From Paenibacillus borealis (GTDB taxonomy: Bacteria > Bacillota > Bacilli > Paenibacillales > Paenibacillaceae), in assembly GCF_000758665.1 (NCBI RefSeq), contig NZ_CP009285.1:2728001-2792000 (forward strand): DNA of 64,000 nucleotides. The letters are read 5' to 3'. This document shows positions 17,798 through 28,207 of the stretch, piece after piece; the stretch's first letter is position 1; every line of letters begins with the position of its first letter. The notes beneath the pieces were generated by a model, which was not told where the DNA came from, searched no databases, and saw only the letters and a list, made by a program, of their open reading frames with translations. A program made the translations under genes and the position numbers.

Positions 17798-18217
17798 ATG
17801 TACGAGCAGAAGACGAAAGAAACCGAACATAACGTCACCCAATTCATTGAACAAATAGACAGTCCCAAGAAACGGGAGGACGCGTATAAGCTGCTGGATA
17901 TTTTCAGCGAAACGACCGGCTACCCGGCGAAAATGTGGGGACCCAGCATTATTGGGTTCGGAACATATCACTACAGGTATGCCACAGGCCATGAAGGGGA
18001 TGCACCGCTGGCAGCCTATTCACCGAGAAAAGCGAAGATCAGCCTGTATTTTGCGACAGGTGATGATAAGAGGGAAGCTCTGCTGCAGAAGCTGGGGAAG
18101 CATACAGCGGGCAAAGCCTGTGTGTACGTGAACAAGCTGGACGATATAGATACCGGTGTCCTGAAGGAGTTAATTCAGCAGTCTGTGGAGTTCTTGAGAG
18201 AGACTTATGGGGAATGA
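17798..18217 (+). CDS. DUF1801 domain protein
   Basis: A 139-residue soluble protein with the DUF1801 pattern (DAYKLLDIFSETTGYPAKMW, GFGTYHYRYATG, KISLYFATGDD). Family members adopt a YdhG-like fold; some are proposed iron chaperones, but the function is not settled. A second, distant DUF1801 protein is encoded at 60712-61095. It has its own ribosome binding site (GGAGTGAG) and a terminator 55 bases after the stop. Confidence 0.8.
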   Translation: MYEQKTKETEHNVTQFIEQIDSPKKREDAYKLLDIFSETTGYPAKMWGPSIIGFGTYHYRYATGHEGDAPLAAYSPRKAKISLYFATGDDKREALLQKLGKHTAGKACVYVNKLDDIDTGVLKELIQQSVEFLRETYGE

Positions 18218-18270
18218 AACTATGAAAGTATGAATGAATTCTTTGAAAAGATATGAACGTCTAAATGTAG

Positions 18271-18300
18271 AACGTGAGCGATAATCGCTTGCGTTTTTTT
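18271..18300 (+). terminator. Intrinsic terminator
   Basis: AACGTGAGCGA-TAA-TCGCTTGCGTT, followed by T7. The remaining 200 bases up to the next gene show no feature I can name. Confidence 0.88.
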
Positions 18301-18512
18301 ACGTTATTACCTTCGGCGGAGTACGCTTATGCAGGTAGAGCTGGCATTGGGAATGCAAGAAAATACAATCCGTTCTAAATAGTGCAACTGCCTGAAAGCG
18401 TCTCGTCAAGAATGTCCTATTGCTGGAAAAGGCAAAGGTCAGTATGCTACTTGTGTTGAATTATGGCAGCTTTGAGTTGTGAAAAAAACATGATTAACGG
18501 AGGGGATCTGGA

Positions 18513-20717
18513 ATGAGCGTTCAAATGGAAAATTTGGACCGCGGGCTGGCGGCTGTCTGCACTTCCGAGGGGATATTCATCAGCTGGCGGCTCTTGGGAC
18601 AGGAGGTGACCGCCGCTTCAGAAAGTGGTTTGACAGCTGCGGATTTCCGGTTGTACCGCAACGGCCTGTTTGTTGCAGAGATCTGTGACAGCACCAATTA
18701 TCTGGATAGGGCAGGTACTCCGGAATCGGAGTATTCGGTAGCCGCAGTAATTCACGGGGAGGAACAGGAACGAAGCACCGAAGTCCGCCCTTGGGAAACA
18801 CCCTATCTGGAAATTCCGCTGCAGAAGCCGGCTGACGGGGTTACACCTGCGGGTCAGTCCTATACATACAGCGCCAATGATATGAGTGTAGGTGACGTGG
18901 ATGGCGACGGTGAATATGAATTCTTTGTTAAATGGGACCCGTCTAATTCCAAGGATGTCTCCCATGTAGGGTATACGGGGAACGTATATCTGGACTGTTA
19001 CAAGCAAAACGGCACTCTCTTATACCGGATTGATCTGGGGGTCAATATTCGTGCGGGAGCCCATTACACGCAGTTTCTGGTCTATGACTTCGACGGTGAC
19101 GGCAAGGCGGAGCTGATGTTCAAGACGGCACCGGGCACACGGATGATCCGGTACCGGGATGGTGTTCCCGTCTCTGAGACCTTCATCACACTGCTGCCGG
19201 AGGATGCGGAGGCCGGATACAGCCATGATGATGATTACCGCATGAATGGCGATACGTATACGGAGCATGTGGTGGATATGTTCCAGAGCTGGCACAAGCA
19301 CGAGGAGGTGGTAGCCGGGAACTGGCCGGTTACGCTGGAGGAGTGCTTCGGCATTGAACCGCAATATGCCTATCCGCTCTCCCGGGAGGATGCGGTTCAC
19401 CTGGCAGATTATTTCCTGGATGTATATGCCCCCGGAAGAAGTGACCGTAACCGGCTGCGCCAATTCGAGGGCTTTATTCTGAGCGGGCCGGAGTACCTAA
19501 GTATCTTCCGCGGTGAAACGGGAGAAGAGCTTGCGACAGTCCGCTATAAGCCGGGACGCCATGATGACGGGCTCATGTGGGGGGATTATTCCTGGAACCG
19601 CATTGAGCCCGGTAACCGGGTGGACCGTTTCCTGGCGGGGGTGGCATACCTTGACGGCTGCAAGCCTCATGCGTTGTTTGCCCGCGGGTATTACACCCGG
19701 GCCGCCATGGCCGCCTACCGCTGGGACGGACAGGAACTGAAAGAGATATGGTACACCGACAGCGGTTGGGTTACTATGAACAATCCTTTTCAAGATACGC
19801 TAAATGAGCAGGACGGCCGGAATCCCGGCTTCGGTGTACTGGCTAAGCAAGGTGCGCATGCATTATCCACTGCTGATGTGGACGGGGACGGCTGCCAGGA
19901 AATTATCTACGGGTCGGCCACCATTGATCATGACGGCAGCATTCTATACAGCTCCGCGGGAATCTTGCCGGAGGGGAGCGCAGCTCCAGGGAAATACGCC
20001 AAGCTGGGCCACGGAGATGCCTTGCATGTGGCTGTTATCGACCCGGACCGGGAGGGTCTCCAGATCTATATGGTCCACGAAGAGGGGATTCATGGCCCGT
20101 ATGGCTATACCTTGCGGGATGCGGCTACAGGAGAGGTGCTCTACGGGGACTTTGCCAAGGAGGATGTAGGCAGGGGCATGATTGGCAAAGTGGAGCCGGA
20201 TGTGCCGGGGCTGCAGACCTGGTGCAGCGAAAGTCATCTGGCCCATGAGCCGTCCCGGGGATTACGCTCGGCCAAGGGCGACTTGTTAGGCGGGCAAGCC
20301 CCCGGAACCAACATGAGCATCAAGTGGGCGGCGGACATGACCACCCAGTTCATCACTGGTATCTTTGACGAACCGGTGGCCATTGAAGACTGGAAGCGGG
20401 GCCGGCTGCTGACGGCTGAAGGCACCCGCTCCAACAACGGTACCAAAGGCAATCCCTGCCTGGTGGCGGATCTCTTTGGAGACTGGCGGGAGGAACTGGT
20501 AGTGCGTACTGAGGACAGCTCAGCGATCCGCATCTATATGAGCACAGAGGTGACGGACCGGAAGCTGTATACTCTGATGCATGATCCCCAGTACCGGACA
20601 GGTGTAGCCTGGCAGAACGTGGTATACAACCAGCCCTGCTACCCCGGCTTCTATCTGGGTACGGACATGAACTGGTCCAAGGTTCCGGTCCCGGATCTGT
20701 CGATAACTCTGAAATGA
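18513..20717 (+). CDS. Rhamnogalacturonan lyase, PL11 (YesW/YesX-like), no signal peptide
   Basis: Cleaves the rhamnose-galacturonate backbone of pectin by beta-elimination. The 734 residues start with a fibronectin-like segment and then form the eight-bladed propeller typical of PL11, with calcium-binding loops such as GDVDGDGEYEF, YDFDGDGKAEL and ADVDGDGCQEI. There is no signal peptide (MSVQMENLDRGL), so like B. subtilis YesX, and unlike secreted YesW, it probably acts inside the cell on imported oligosaccharides. It stands alone with its own ribosome binding site (GGAGGGGAT) and a terminator after it; no unsaturated-uronide hydrolase is nearby. Confidence 0.92.
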   Translation: MSVQMENLDRGLAAVCTSEGIFISWRLLGQEVTAASESGLTAADFRLYRNGLFVAEICDSTNYLDRAGTPESEYSVAAVIHGEEQERSTEVRPWETPYLEIPLQKPADGVTPAGQSYTYSANDMSVGDVDGDGEYEFFVKWDPSNSKDVSHVGYTGNVYLDCYKQNGTLLYRIDLGVNIRAGAHYTQFLVYDFDGDGKAELMFKTAPGTRMIRYRDGVPVSETFITLLPEDAEAGYSHDDDYRMNGDTYTEHVVDMFQSWHKHEEVVAGNWPVTLEECFGIEPQYAYPLSREDAVHLADYFLDVYAPGRSDRNRLRQFEGFILSGPEYLSIFRGETGEELATVRYKPGRHDDGLMWGDYSWNRIEPGNRVDRFLAGVAYLDGCKPHALFARGYYTRAAMAAYRWDGQELKEIWYTDSGWVTMNNPFQDTLNEQDGRNPGFGVLAKQGAHALSTADVDGDGCQEIIYGSATIDHDGSILYSSAGILPEGSAAPGKYAKLGHGDALHVAVIDPDREGLQIYMVHEEGIHGPYGYTLRDAATGEVLYGDFAKEDVGRGMIGKVEPDVPGLQTWCSESHLAHEPSRGLRSAKGDLLGGQAPGTNMSIKWAADMTTQFITGIFDEPVAIEDWKRGRLLTAEGTRSNNGTKGNPCLVADLFGDWREELVVRTEDSSAIRIYMSTEVTDRKLYTLMHDPQYRTGVAWQNVVYNQPCYPGFYLGTDMNWSKVPVPDLSITLK

Positions 20718-20727
20718 GATGAAAGAG

Positions 20728-20811
20728 ATGATCTGTTTGTGGCCGGGATCAAGGATGCTGGTCGCCTATTACGATGACAAGGTGCGTGTATTCCGGATCG
20801 AGCTTCCTTAA
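20728..20811 (+). pseudogene. Possible 3' remnant of a gene
   Basis: Just after the lyase stop a 27-codon frame reads MICLWPGSRMLVAYYDDKVR then VFRIELP and ends in TAA. It has the flavour of the last strand of a carbohydrate enzyme rather than a complete gene, but no family can be named. It may be a relic of a deletion between the lyase and the terminator at 20843. Confidence 0.25.
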
Positions 20812-20842
20812 TAAGGGCTGCCAGACCTGCCCTTATAACTGC

Positions 20843-20879
20843 GGCCATTCTCCAATGCTCTTGGAGGATGGCCTTTTTT
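20843..20879 (+). terminator. Intrinsic terminator after PL11 gene
   Basis: GGCCATTCTCCAA-TGCTC-TTGGAGGATGGCC followed by T6; long stem with one T/G-type mismatch. Confidence 0.9.
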
Positions 20880-21014
20880 GCCGGTCCGGCGATTCAGCCT
20901 GTATGGGGATGGCTAAACTATGAAGCTACAGAGATGGATTTCACATAGCCTGTTAACTTTGTAATGGTAATTCTTATTATTCCATGCGACAATGCCATTC
21001 TGGAGGGATGAAGC

Positions 21015-21488
21015 ATGAATGATAAATACACGGTTCAGCTCGCGGAATTATCAGATCTTGACTCCTGGATGCGCATGATTGGAATTGTCCGCGATAACTT
21101 CCCGGGTATTGATACGGATGATTTACTGGCAGGCTACAGGCAGACGGTAATTAAGAATATGAACAGGCAAACCGCGGTGTGTGCCAAGCTTGCTAATGAG
21201 GTAGTTGGACTTCTGTTATTTTCATATAATGCCAAGTGCCTCTCCTGCATGGCTGTCCATCCTGAACACCGGAGACAGGGTATCGCTAAAGCTATGGTCC
21301 AGCTGATGCTTTCTTTATTTCCGGAGGATGCGGATATCTCTGTAACAACCTTTAGGGAAGAAGACAGCAAAGGGACCGCTCCGCGCTCGTTGTATAGAAC
21401 AATAGGCTTTACCGAAGCGGAACTGGTGGAAGAATTCAATTACCCTCATCAGAAGTTTGTCCTGCGGAATAGGGGAATGCAGAGTTAA
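21015..21488 (+). CDS. GNAT family N-acetyltransferase
   Basis: A 157-residue acetyltransferase. The acetyl-CoA site is MAVHPEHRRQGIAKAMV, an exact V-x-P-x-x-R-x-x-G-I/V-A motif A, and the C-terminal part has the usual LYRTIGFTEAELVEE. The acceptor is unknown. The start has a good ribosome binding site (GGAGGGATG). The amino-acid permease gene follows 41 bases later on the same strand, so the two may share a transcript. Confidence 0.88.
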   Translation: MNDKYTVQLAELSDLDSWMRMIGIVRDNFPGIDTDDLLAGYRQTVIKNMNRQTAVCAKLANEVVGLLLFSYNAKCLSCMAVHPEHRRQGIAKAMVQLMLSLFPEDADISVTTFREEDSKGTAPRSLYRTIGFTEAELVEEFNYPHQKFVLRNRGMQS

Positions 21489-21529
21489 TTTCTAGCTTAC
21501 TTAAATAAGAATCTCAGAATGGAAGGACA

Positions 21530-22849
21530 ATGAACGACATCATGAATACGAAGCTGTTAACCAAAAGTATAACGTTCATGCAAGCCCTGGCTCTTGTGGT
21601 CGGAATGATTATCGGGTCGGGGATATTTCTTAAGCCCGGAATTGTACTGAATAACGCCGGAACCCCATGGATGAGTATCCTGGCCTGGGGCGTTGGGGGG
21701 ATTATTACACTGGCCTCGGCGCTGAGCGTGGCGGAAATTGCTGCCGCAATTCCGAAGTCAGGAGGTTTGTATACATATTTAAGTGAATTGTATGGAGGGG
21801 TGTTCGGCTATCTGCTCGGCTGGGTGCAGGCAGTGATTTCCTATCCGGCTTCTGTCGCGGCGCTGGCGATTGCTTTTGCCACATACTCCGGTTATTTCCT
21901 GCCGCTGAATCACTGGCAGCAGAAGCTGCTGGCCGTGGGTATCCTGGCTTTCATTCTGCTGATGAATGTCATCGCCACGAGATTCGGCGGAATCATCCAG
22001 ACGGTGGCAACAGTGGGTAAGCTGATTCCGGTAGCGGGGATTGTAGGCGTAGGTTTGTTCTCGGACCTGGCTCCCGGCTTTGGAGGAATCAGTCCGGCAG
22101 CAGGAGGCGCGGGCTTCGGAGCGGCGGTTCTGGGCACACTCTGGGCTTATGACGGCTGGATCAGTGTGACCAATATGGCGGGTGAAATCAAAAATCCGGC
22201 CAAAACGCTGCCAAAAGTCATTTCGATCGGCGTTATATTTGTAATTGGCGTATATGTACTCTTCAATATTGCAGTGTTCAAGGCGCTGCCCTATGATCAG
22301 ATTATTTCCTCCCAGACTCCGGGTGCAGATGCGGCTGAAGCGCTGTTCGGCAGCGGTGGCGGAGCTTTCATTACGGCGGGGATTATTGTCTCCGTGTTAG
22401 GAGCGCTTAATGGCTATCTGATGACCGCTGCGCGGGTGCCGCAGGCGATGGGGGAGAAGCGGCAGATTCCATTTTCCCGGGTGCTCAGCAGTATTCATCC
22501 GAAGTTTCAGACTCCGGCCAATGCGCTTATTTTTCAGAGTGTGCTGGCGGTAATCTACATCTTCTCGGGAACCTTCAATACGCTGACCGACCTGCTGGTA
22601 TTTGTATTGTGGATTTTCTTTACGATGGGGGTATTCGGCGTGTTCATCCTGCGCAAGAAAATGCCGCCCCAGAAAGGCCGCTACCGCGTGCCGCTCTATC
22701 CGTTCACCCCAATTCTTGGAGTGGCAGGGGGAGTCTATATACTGGCCAGTACAATCATGAGTGATCCGCTGCGCTCCCTGGTGGGGATTGGCATCACGCT
22801 GGCCGGACTCCCGATTTATTATGTGATGATCCGGAAGAACCGTGTGTAG
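21530..22849 (+). CDS. APC-family amino-acid permease
   Basis: A 439-residue membrane transporter with about 12 segments. The N-terminal signature ALALVVGMIIGSGIFLKPG is the substrate-backbone-binding helix of the APC superfamily, followed by the AEIAAAIPKSGGLYTYLSEL motif typical of the LAT/YfnA/SteT-like exchangers. It most resembles serine/threonine or cationic amino-acid exchangers, but the exact substrate cannot be read from sequence. Start ATG 21530 follows GGAAGGA; a second ATG is at 21542. Confidence 0.9.
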   Translation: MNDIMNTKLLTKSITFMQALALVVGMIIGSGIFLKPGIVLNNAGTPWMSILAWGVGGIITLASALSVAEIAAAIPKSGGLYTYLSELYGGVFGYLLGWVQAVISYPASVAALAIAFATYSGYFLPLNHWQQKLLAVGILAFILLMNVIATRFGGIIQTVATVGKLIPVAGIVGVGLFSDLAPGFGGISPAAGGAGFGAAVLGTLWAYDGWISVTNMAGEIKNPAKTLPKVISIGVIFVIGVYVLFNIAVFKALPYDQIISSQTPGADAAEALFGSGGGAFITAGIIVSVLGALNGYLMTAARVPQAMGEKRQIPFSRVLSSIHPKFQTPANALIFQSVLAVIYIFSGTFNTLTDLLVFVLWIFFTMGVFGVFILRKKMPPQKGRYRVPLYPFTPILGVAGGVYILASTIMSDPLRSLVGIGITLAGLPIYYVMIRKNRV

Positions 22850-22904
22850 ATTAAGGAATGGAGGATCTGCTAGCGGATTAAGCTAAAAGTGTGGGGAAAT
22901 CTGC

Positions 22905-22935
22905 GCAGTACAAGGTGTTTCGGGCTTTGTACTGC
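22905..22935. other. Perfect hairpin without T tract
   Basis: GCAGTACAA (22905-22913) pairs with TTGTACTGC (22927-22935) around a 13-base loop. No T run follows, so it is a weak terminator candidate or another structured element; the TTGTAC word also occurs in the array at 39.6 kb. Confidence 0.5.
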
Positions 22936-22974
22936 AGCAGTTAACGGCTGAACAAGAAATATAACAATAAATAG

Positions 22975-23003
22975 TTGACAGAGACAGTTATATTAAGTAT
23001 ACT
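22975..23003 (+). promoter_or_regulatory. Strong sigma-A promoter of tRNA-Lys
   Basis: A consensus -35 TTGACA (22975-22980), a 17-base spacer and -10 TATACT (22998-23003). The tRNA begins 77 bases downstream of the -10 box. Confidence 0.9.
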
Positions 23004-23079
23004 ATGAAAGTATCTTTTGAGCGGGCGTTGACAGCTTAGAGATTATCGTCTAGTAGATTAGATTACATAGACACCATAA

Positions 23080-23152
23080 GGACTCTTAGCTCAGTTGGTA
23101 GAGCAGTAGACTCTTAATCTATTTGTCCAGGGTTCGAGCCCCTGAGAGTCCA
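23080..23152 (+). tRNA. tRNA-Lys(CUU)
   Basis: A 73-base cloverleaf. Acceptor arms GGACTCT and AGAGTCC pair fully; the D arm is GCTC-AGTTGGTA-GAGC; the anticodon arm GTAGA-CTCTTAA-TCTAT has anticodon CTT at 23113-23115; the T arm is CAGGG-TTCGAGC-CCCTG. The discriminator is A and CCA is not encoded. It reads AAG. It stands alone between its own promoter and terminator. Confidence 0.96.
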
Positions 23153-23162
23153 TCACAGAAGA

Positions 23163-23186
23163 AACGGCAGAGATGCCGTTTTTTTG
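23163..23186 (+). terminator. Terminator of tRNA-Lys
   Basis: AACGGC-AGAGAT-GCCGTT followed by T5-T7, 11 bases after the mature tRNA end. Confidence 0.9.
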
Positions 23187-23363
23187 TCGTTTCAGGCATG
23201 AATGACGAAGTTGGAATATCGCTGAAGAGGCGGCTAAGGCATCCGGGAGCAGCGCTGGCGATCTCTAAGCACAACTCATTAATTAGCATTAGCCTATACT
23301 CAATTCACTGTAGTTTGCCGATTCGCTTGAAATTAAACTTGATCGTGCTTATCAGAACAGTAG

Positions 23364-23729
23364 CTAGCAATGCTCCGCAATCTGCACCTCAAAGCCGTCC
23401 GGGTCGAGGATATAAAAGAACCGCAGGTGGGGATTCGGCGAGACGGGTCCGCGTGCTACCGGGATGCCTTCGTTACTTAGCTCCGCCATGGCTTCATCCA
23501 GCGAACCTGCTTCGAAGCCTATAGAGATGCCGCACTCCGGCTTCAACGCCGTGTCGATGCCCTGAATAAGTTCGATCTTCGGTTGTCCTTCTGTACCCAG
23601 CATGACAATTTGTCTGCCTCTGCTCTCAAATCTGCGCTCAACCGGAAGACCCAGAATTCTGTGATAGAAATCAAGGGAAGCCTCCAGATCGCGCACCCTC
23701 AACGTAATCCAGTTCATGCTTAAGTTCAT
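23364..23729 (-). CDS. VOC (glyoxalase/bleomycin-resistance) superfamily protein
   Basis: A 121-residue protein with two beta-alpha-beta-beta-beta units: MNWITLRVRDLEASLDFYHR at the start and FFYILDPDGFEVQIAEH at the end, the second carrying the metal-ligand Glu in DPDGFEVQI. The family includes glyoxalase I, fosfomycin and bleomycin resistance proteins and dioxygenases; nothing here allows a choice. The start may be ATG 23729 or the internal ATG at 23717, the latter matching where most relatives begin. It is convergent with nothing close and stands alone. Confidence 0.85.
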   Translation of the reverse strand: MNLSMNWITLRVRDLEASLDFYHRILGLPVERRFESRGRQIVMLGTEGQPKIELIQGIDTALKPECGISIGFEAGSLDEAMAELSNEGIPVARGPVSPNPHLRFFYILDPDGFEVQIAEHC

Positions 23730-23865
23730 CTTCTCATTTCCTTTGCTATGAAATTTGGGTAGTGTCTATTATACGCTATGTGCCCAGCTTTTTTAACATA
23801 CTGGGTCTGCAGATAACGCTATAATTGATCTGGAATGATTCTATTACACTGGCGGAGGCCGGAAG

Positions 23866-25419
23866 ATGAAAAAATATATGCTGCTATTGACGTTAATAGT
23901 AATTTTGGGACTGCTGGCTGGAATAGGGATGTTATGGCGCGAGGGTCCGCAACAAGATGTGCCTGAATTAACAGCGGCGAAGAAGCGGGAGGATTTTGAA
24001 TATTTAGCCAGGCTTGTGAAGGAGGTTTATCCCCTGGATAAGGCGCTTGAGCAGGACAAAGGACTGGCCAATATGGACGGGATCAGCCGGGATTTCATAG
24101 TCCGGGCCGGTGAATCCGCAGATAATGCTGAATTTCTCCGGCTGTTCTATGAATACATGACATTCCTGGGGCAAGCCGGCCATGCACAGGCGGTTTTTGA
24201 CGAGCCCTATAATCCTGTGCTTGCTTACTTCTACAACATTGATAAACAAGCCTACCGCTCCAGAGACTACTGGCTTAACCTGGCGGCCGGAGTGGAAATG
24301 TATGTGCACAGCAAAGCCGGCATCCGCTATGAACAAGGCAAATATGTGCTGGCGCAGGATTATCAGGCGGGTAAGACCCTTTTTCCGCAAGGTTCAATGA
24401 TTGAGAGGATTAACGGGCTGGACGCAGAGGATTACGTTAAGTCTTTGCAGACCCGCCTTCATCTGGTTTGGGATGCTGCGCTTCATCAGGTATACCTGCA
24501 GTCGCTGCTTAGTGCTGATCCGGGGACAGGTGCCTGGGAGATTGAAGCGGTCCGCCCGGATGGCACGATAGCCAAGGGTAATTTCCCGGTGTACAAGGGA
24601 TACGCAGCGCCATACCAGAGTGAACAGCATGACCGCAATGTTATTACCGTTGAGCTGGATGACCAGACTGGATATATAAGGATTTTTAGCTTTGCTGGTG
24701 TGTATAAGGAGCAGGACCGTCTGATTATTCAGGATTTCATGAAGAAATCGGGAGGGAAATACAGCAAGCTGATTATTGATCTAAGGAGAAACGGCGGCGG
24801 TGAGGATGATTATTGGGCGGACAATCTGCTGAAGCCTTTGTTAAAAGCCCCCGTGGATTACGAGCAATCCGCAAGTGTGAAGAAATCATTCAGTGAACGT
24901 TTCGGGCTGCGGTTTCGCCTGTACAAACAATTCGTCAGCTCTACACTGACTAACAAAGACAGATATAACGTAACAGAAGTTAAGAAGGAGCAGCTCCCCG
25001 GAGCAGACTCTGCGGAATGGGACACTTATACGGTCACCAAGCACTGGCAGCCGGAGGATTCTTTTCCTTTTGACGGAAAGGTATTCGTGCTTGCAGATGG
25101 AGACAGCTTCTCGGCAGCTGACAACTTCACTGCAGCTGTCCGCAAGCTGGGCCTGGGGACGGTGGCCGGAACGAATACGGCGGGCGGAGCATGTGTCTAT
25201 ATGGAGCCTTACAGGTATGCCCTGCCAAACAGCGGGCTGATATTTAAGCTCGAAACGGACCTGAACAGCAACGCCGAAGGCCGGATTAATGAAATCTACG
25301 GGACTGCGCCGGATGTGCTGCTGGACGATTCGCGCTATCCCACGGCCTATCCGGAGAGTTATGAACCTGAGGTATTGAAGAATGAGGAGTGGATCCGCAA
25401 GGTCATGCTGGGTCTATAA
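23866..25419 (+). CDS. S41 family peptidase, membrane-anchored
   Basis: A 517-residue protein with one N-terminal hydrophobic helix (MLLLTLIVILGLLAGIGML), so the protease part is outside the membrane. The C-terminal half has the tail-specific-protease fold: YIRIFSFAG, LIIDLRRNGGGEDDYW and the nucleophile Ser in LADGDSFSAADNFT, then GLGTVAGTNTAGG. No PDZ domain is obvious and the general-base Lys/His cannot be assigned by eye. It resembles the S41 proteins common in Paenibacillus rather than CtpA. A small DUF4180 gene follows 40 bases later. Confidence 0.85.
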   Translation: MKKYMLLLTLIVILGLLAGIGMLWREGPQQDVPELTAAKKREDFEYLARLVKEVYPLDKALEQDKGLANMDGISRDFIVRAGESADNAEFLRLFYEYMTFLGQAGHAQAVFDEPYNPVLAYFYNIDKQAYRSRDYWLNLAAGVEMYVHSKAGIRYEQGKYVLAQDYQAGKTLFPQGSMIERINGLDAEDYVKSLQTRLHLVWDAALHQVYLQSLLSADPGTGAWEIEAVRPDGTIAKGNFPVYKGYAAPYQSEQHDRNVITVELDDQTGYIRIFSFAGVYKEQDRLIIQDFMKKSGGKYSKLIIDLRRNGGGEDDYWADNLLKPLLKAPVDYEQSASVKKSFSERFGLRFRLYKQFVSSTLTNKDRYNVTEVKKEQLPGADSAEWDTYTVTKHWQPEDSFPFDGKVFVLADGDSFSAADNFTAAVRKLGLGTVAGTNTAGGACVYMEPYRYALPNSGLIFKLETDLNSNAEGRINEIYGTAPDVLLDDSRYPTAYPESYEPEVLKNEEWIRKVMLGL

Positions 25420-25459
25420 TGGAATGTGAGTTCTAAGTACATATTAGGAGGACTTGATT

Positions 25460-25825
25460 ATGAATATAAAAGAGATAGTGCATGACGGAAGAACGATAGC
25501 CTTGGTGAGCGGCAGCGGTACCTTGGTCAGTGATGTTCAGGATGCGCTGGATTTAATGGCAACGGTACGGTATGAAGTCGATTGCGACCGGATAGTCATA
25601 CATAAAGCTCTGCTGAGTGAAAGCTTTTTTGATCTGAAGACACGGCTGGCCGGTGAGATTCTGCAGAAGTTCATCAATTATCAGCTGAAGGTAGCAGTGG
25701 TAGGGGATTTCAGCGAATATACGAGCCGGAGTCTGCGCGATTTCATCTATGAATGCAATAACGGAAAAGATATTTTTTTCCTGGCGGATGAGCAGCAGGC
25801 GGTTGAGCAGTTAAGTAAGGTGTAG
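25460..25825 (+). CDS. DUF4180 domain protein
   Basis: A 121-residue protein matching the DUF4180 pattern, including a conserved acidic strand (CDRIVIHKALLSESFFDLKT) and YQLKVAVVGDFSEYTSRSLR. The function of the family is not known; the fold resembles STAS-like alpha/beta proteins. The start is ATG 25460, eight bases after AGGAGG; the frame is open to a TTG at 25454. A terminator lies 29 bases after the stop. Confidence 0.85.
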   Translation: MNIKEIVHDGRTIALVSGSGTLVSDVQDALDLMATVRYEVDCDRIVIHKALLSESFFDLKTRLAGEILQKFINYQLKVAVVGDFSEYTSRSLRDFIYECNNGKDIFFLADEQQAVEQLSKV

Positions 25826-25853
25826 GGGCACATAATAAGGAACCACTCAAATT

Positions 25854-25878
25854 CCGATCCGGCTGGATCGGTTTTTTT
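25854..25878 (+). terminator. Intrinsic terminator after DUF4180 gene
   Basis: CCGATCC-GGCT-GGATCGG followed by T7. Confidence 0.93.
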
Positions 25879-25982
25879 GTTGTTCACGAAATTATACAAT
25901 TCTTAAAAATGTGGATAACTTTGAAGAAGTGGTTAAGGAGGCTGGAAACAGCGTTGGCGGGTGTGGCTGCGCTTAAGGTAGG

Positions 25983-26172
25983 AACTAGTTGGATTTTCTC
26001 CACTTGCTCATGAACGGAGGAGCCCTTGCCAGGCAACAGTTGGATAAACAGCACTTAATATGCCGGAAATCGTTCAGAGTGAGAGAATGTATGAAATTAA
26101 ATGACGTTTATCCAACTAATTATCTCAAACGCTCCAAATAACCCGATTTAAGATACGTTTTTCCAATTAATA
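25983..26172. repeat. Array of four TTGGA/TCCAA palindromic units, spacing 51-61-51
   Basis: Units of the form TTGGA-N5-TCCAA (one half often degenerate) have centres at 25996, 26047, 26108 and 26159. The first two carry the clear TTGGA half, the last two the clear TCCAA half, so the halves mirror each other; AGTTGGATAAAC (26038-26049) and GTTTATCCAACT (26106-26117) form a perfect 12-base inverted repeat. No gene is seen in 25879-26368; the rest of that gap is AT-rich and presumably contains the promoter of the collagen-like gene. Confidence 0.7.
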
Positions 26173-26302
26173 ATGCAGAGCCGGCGGGGATACGACCTCT
26201 CTGGGGGATTTTATAATGTTAATTGAGGTAGAAGAACATTTATGCGCTAAAAAGTAACTACGTCTATACCGGCAATATCAAATTTGAATACTACTATATT
26301 GA

Positions 26303-28192
<1,890 letters not shown>

Positions 28193-28207
28193 AGAGAGGT
28201 GAGGAAG

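Noticed and set aside
23190..23360. Small gene between the tRNA terminator and the VOC gene
   Set aside because: A frame from an ATG near 23200 runs on but has no ribosome binding site, and its longer version crosses the VOC gene on the opposite strand.
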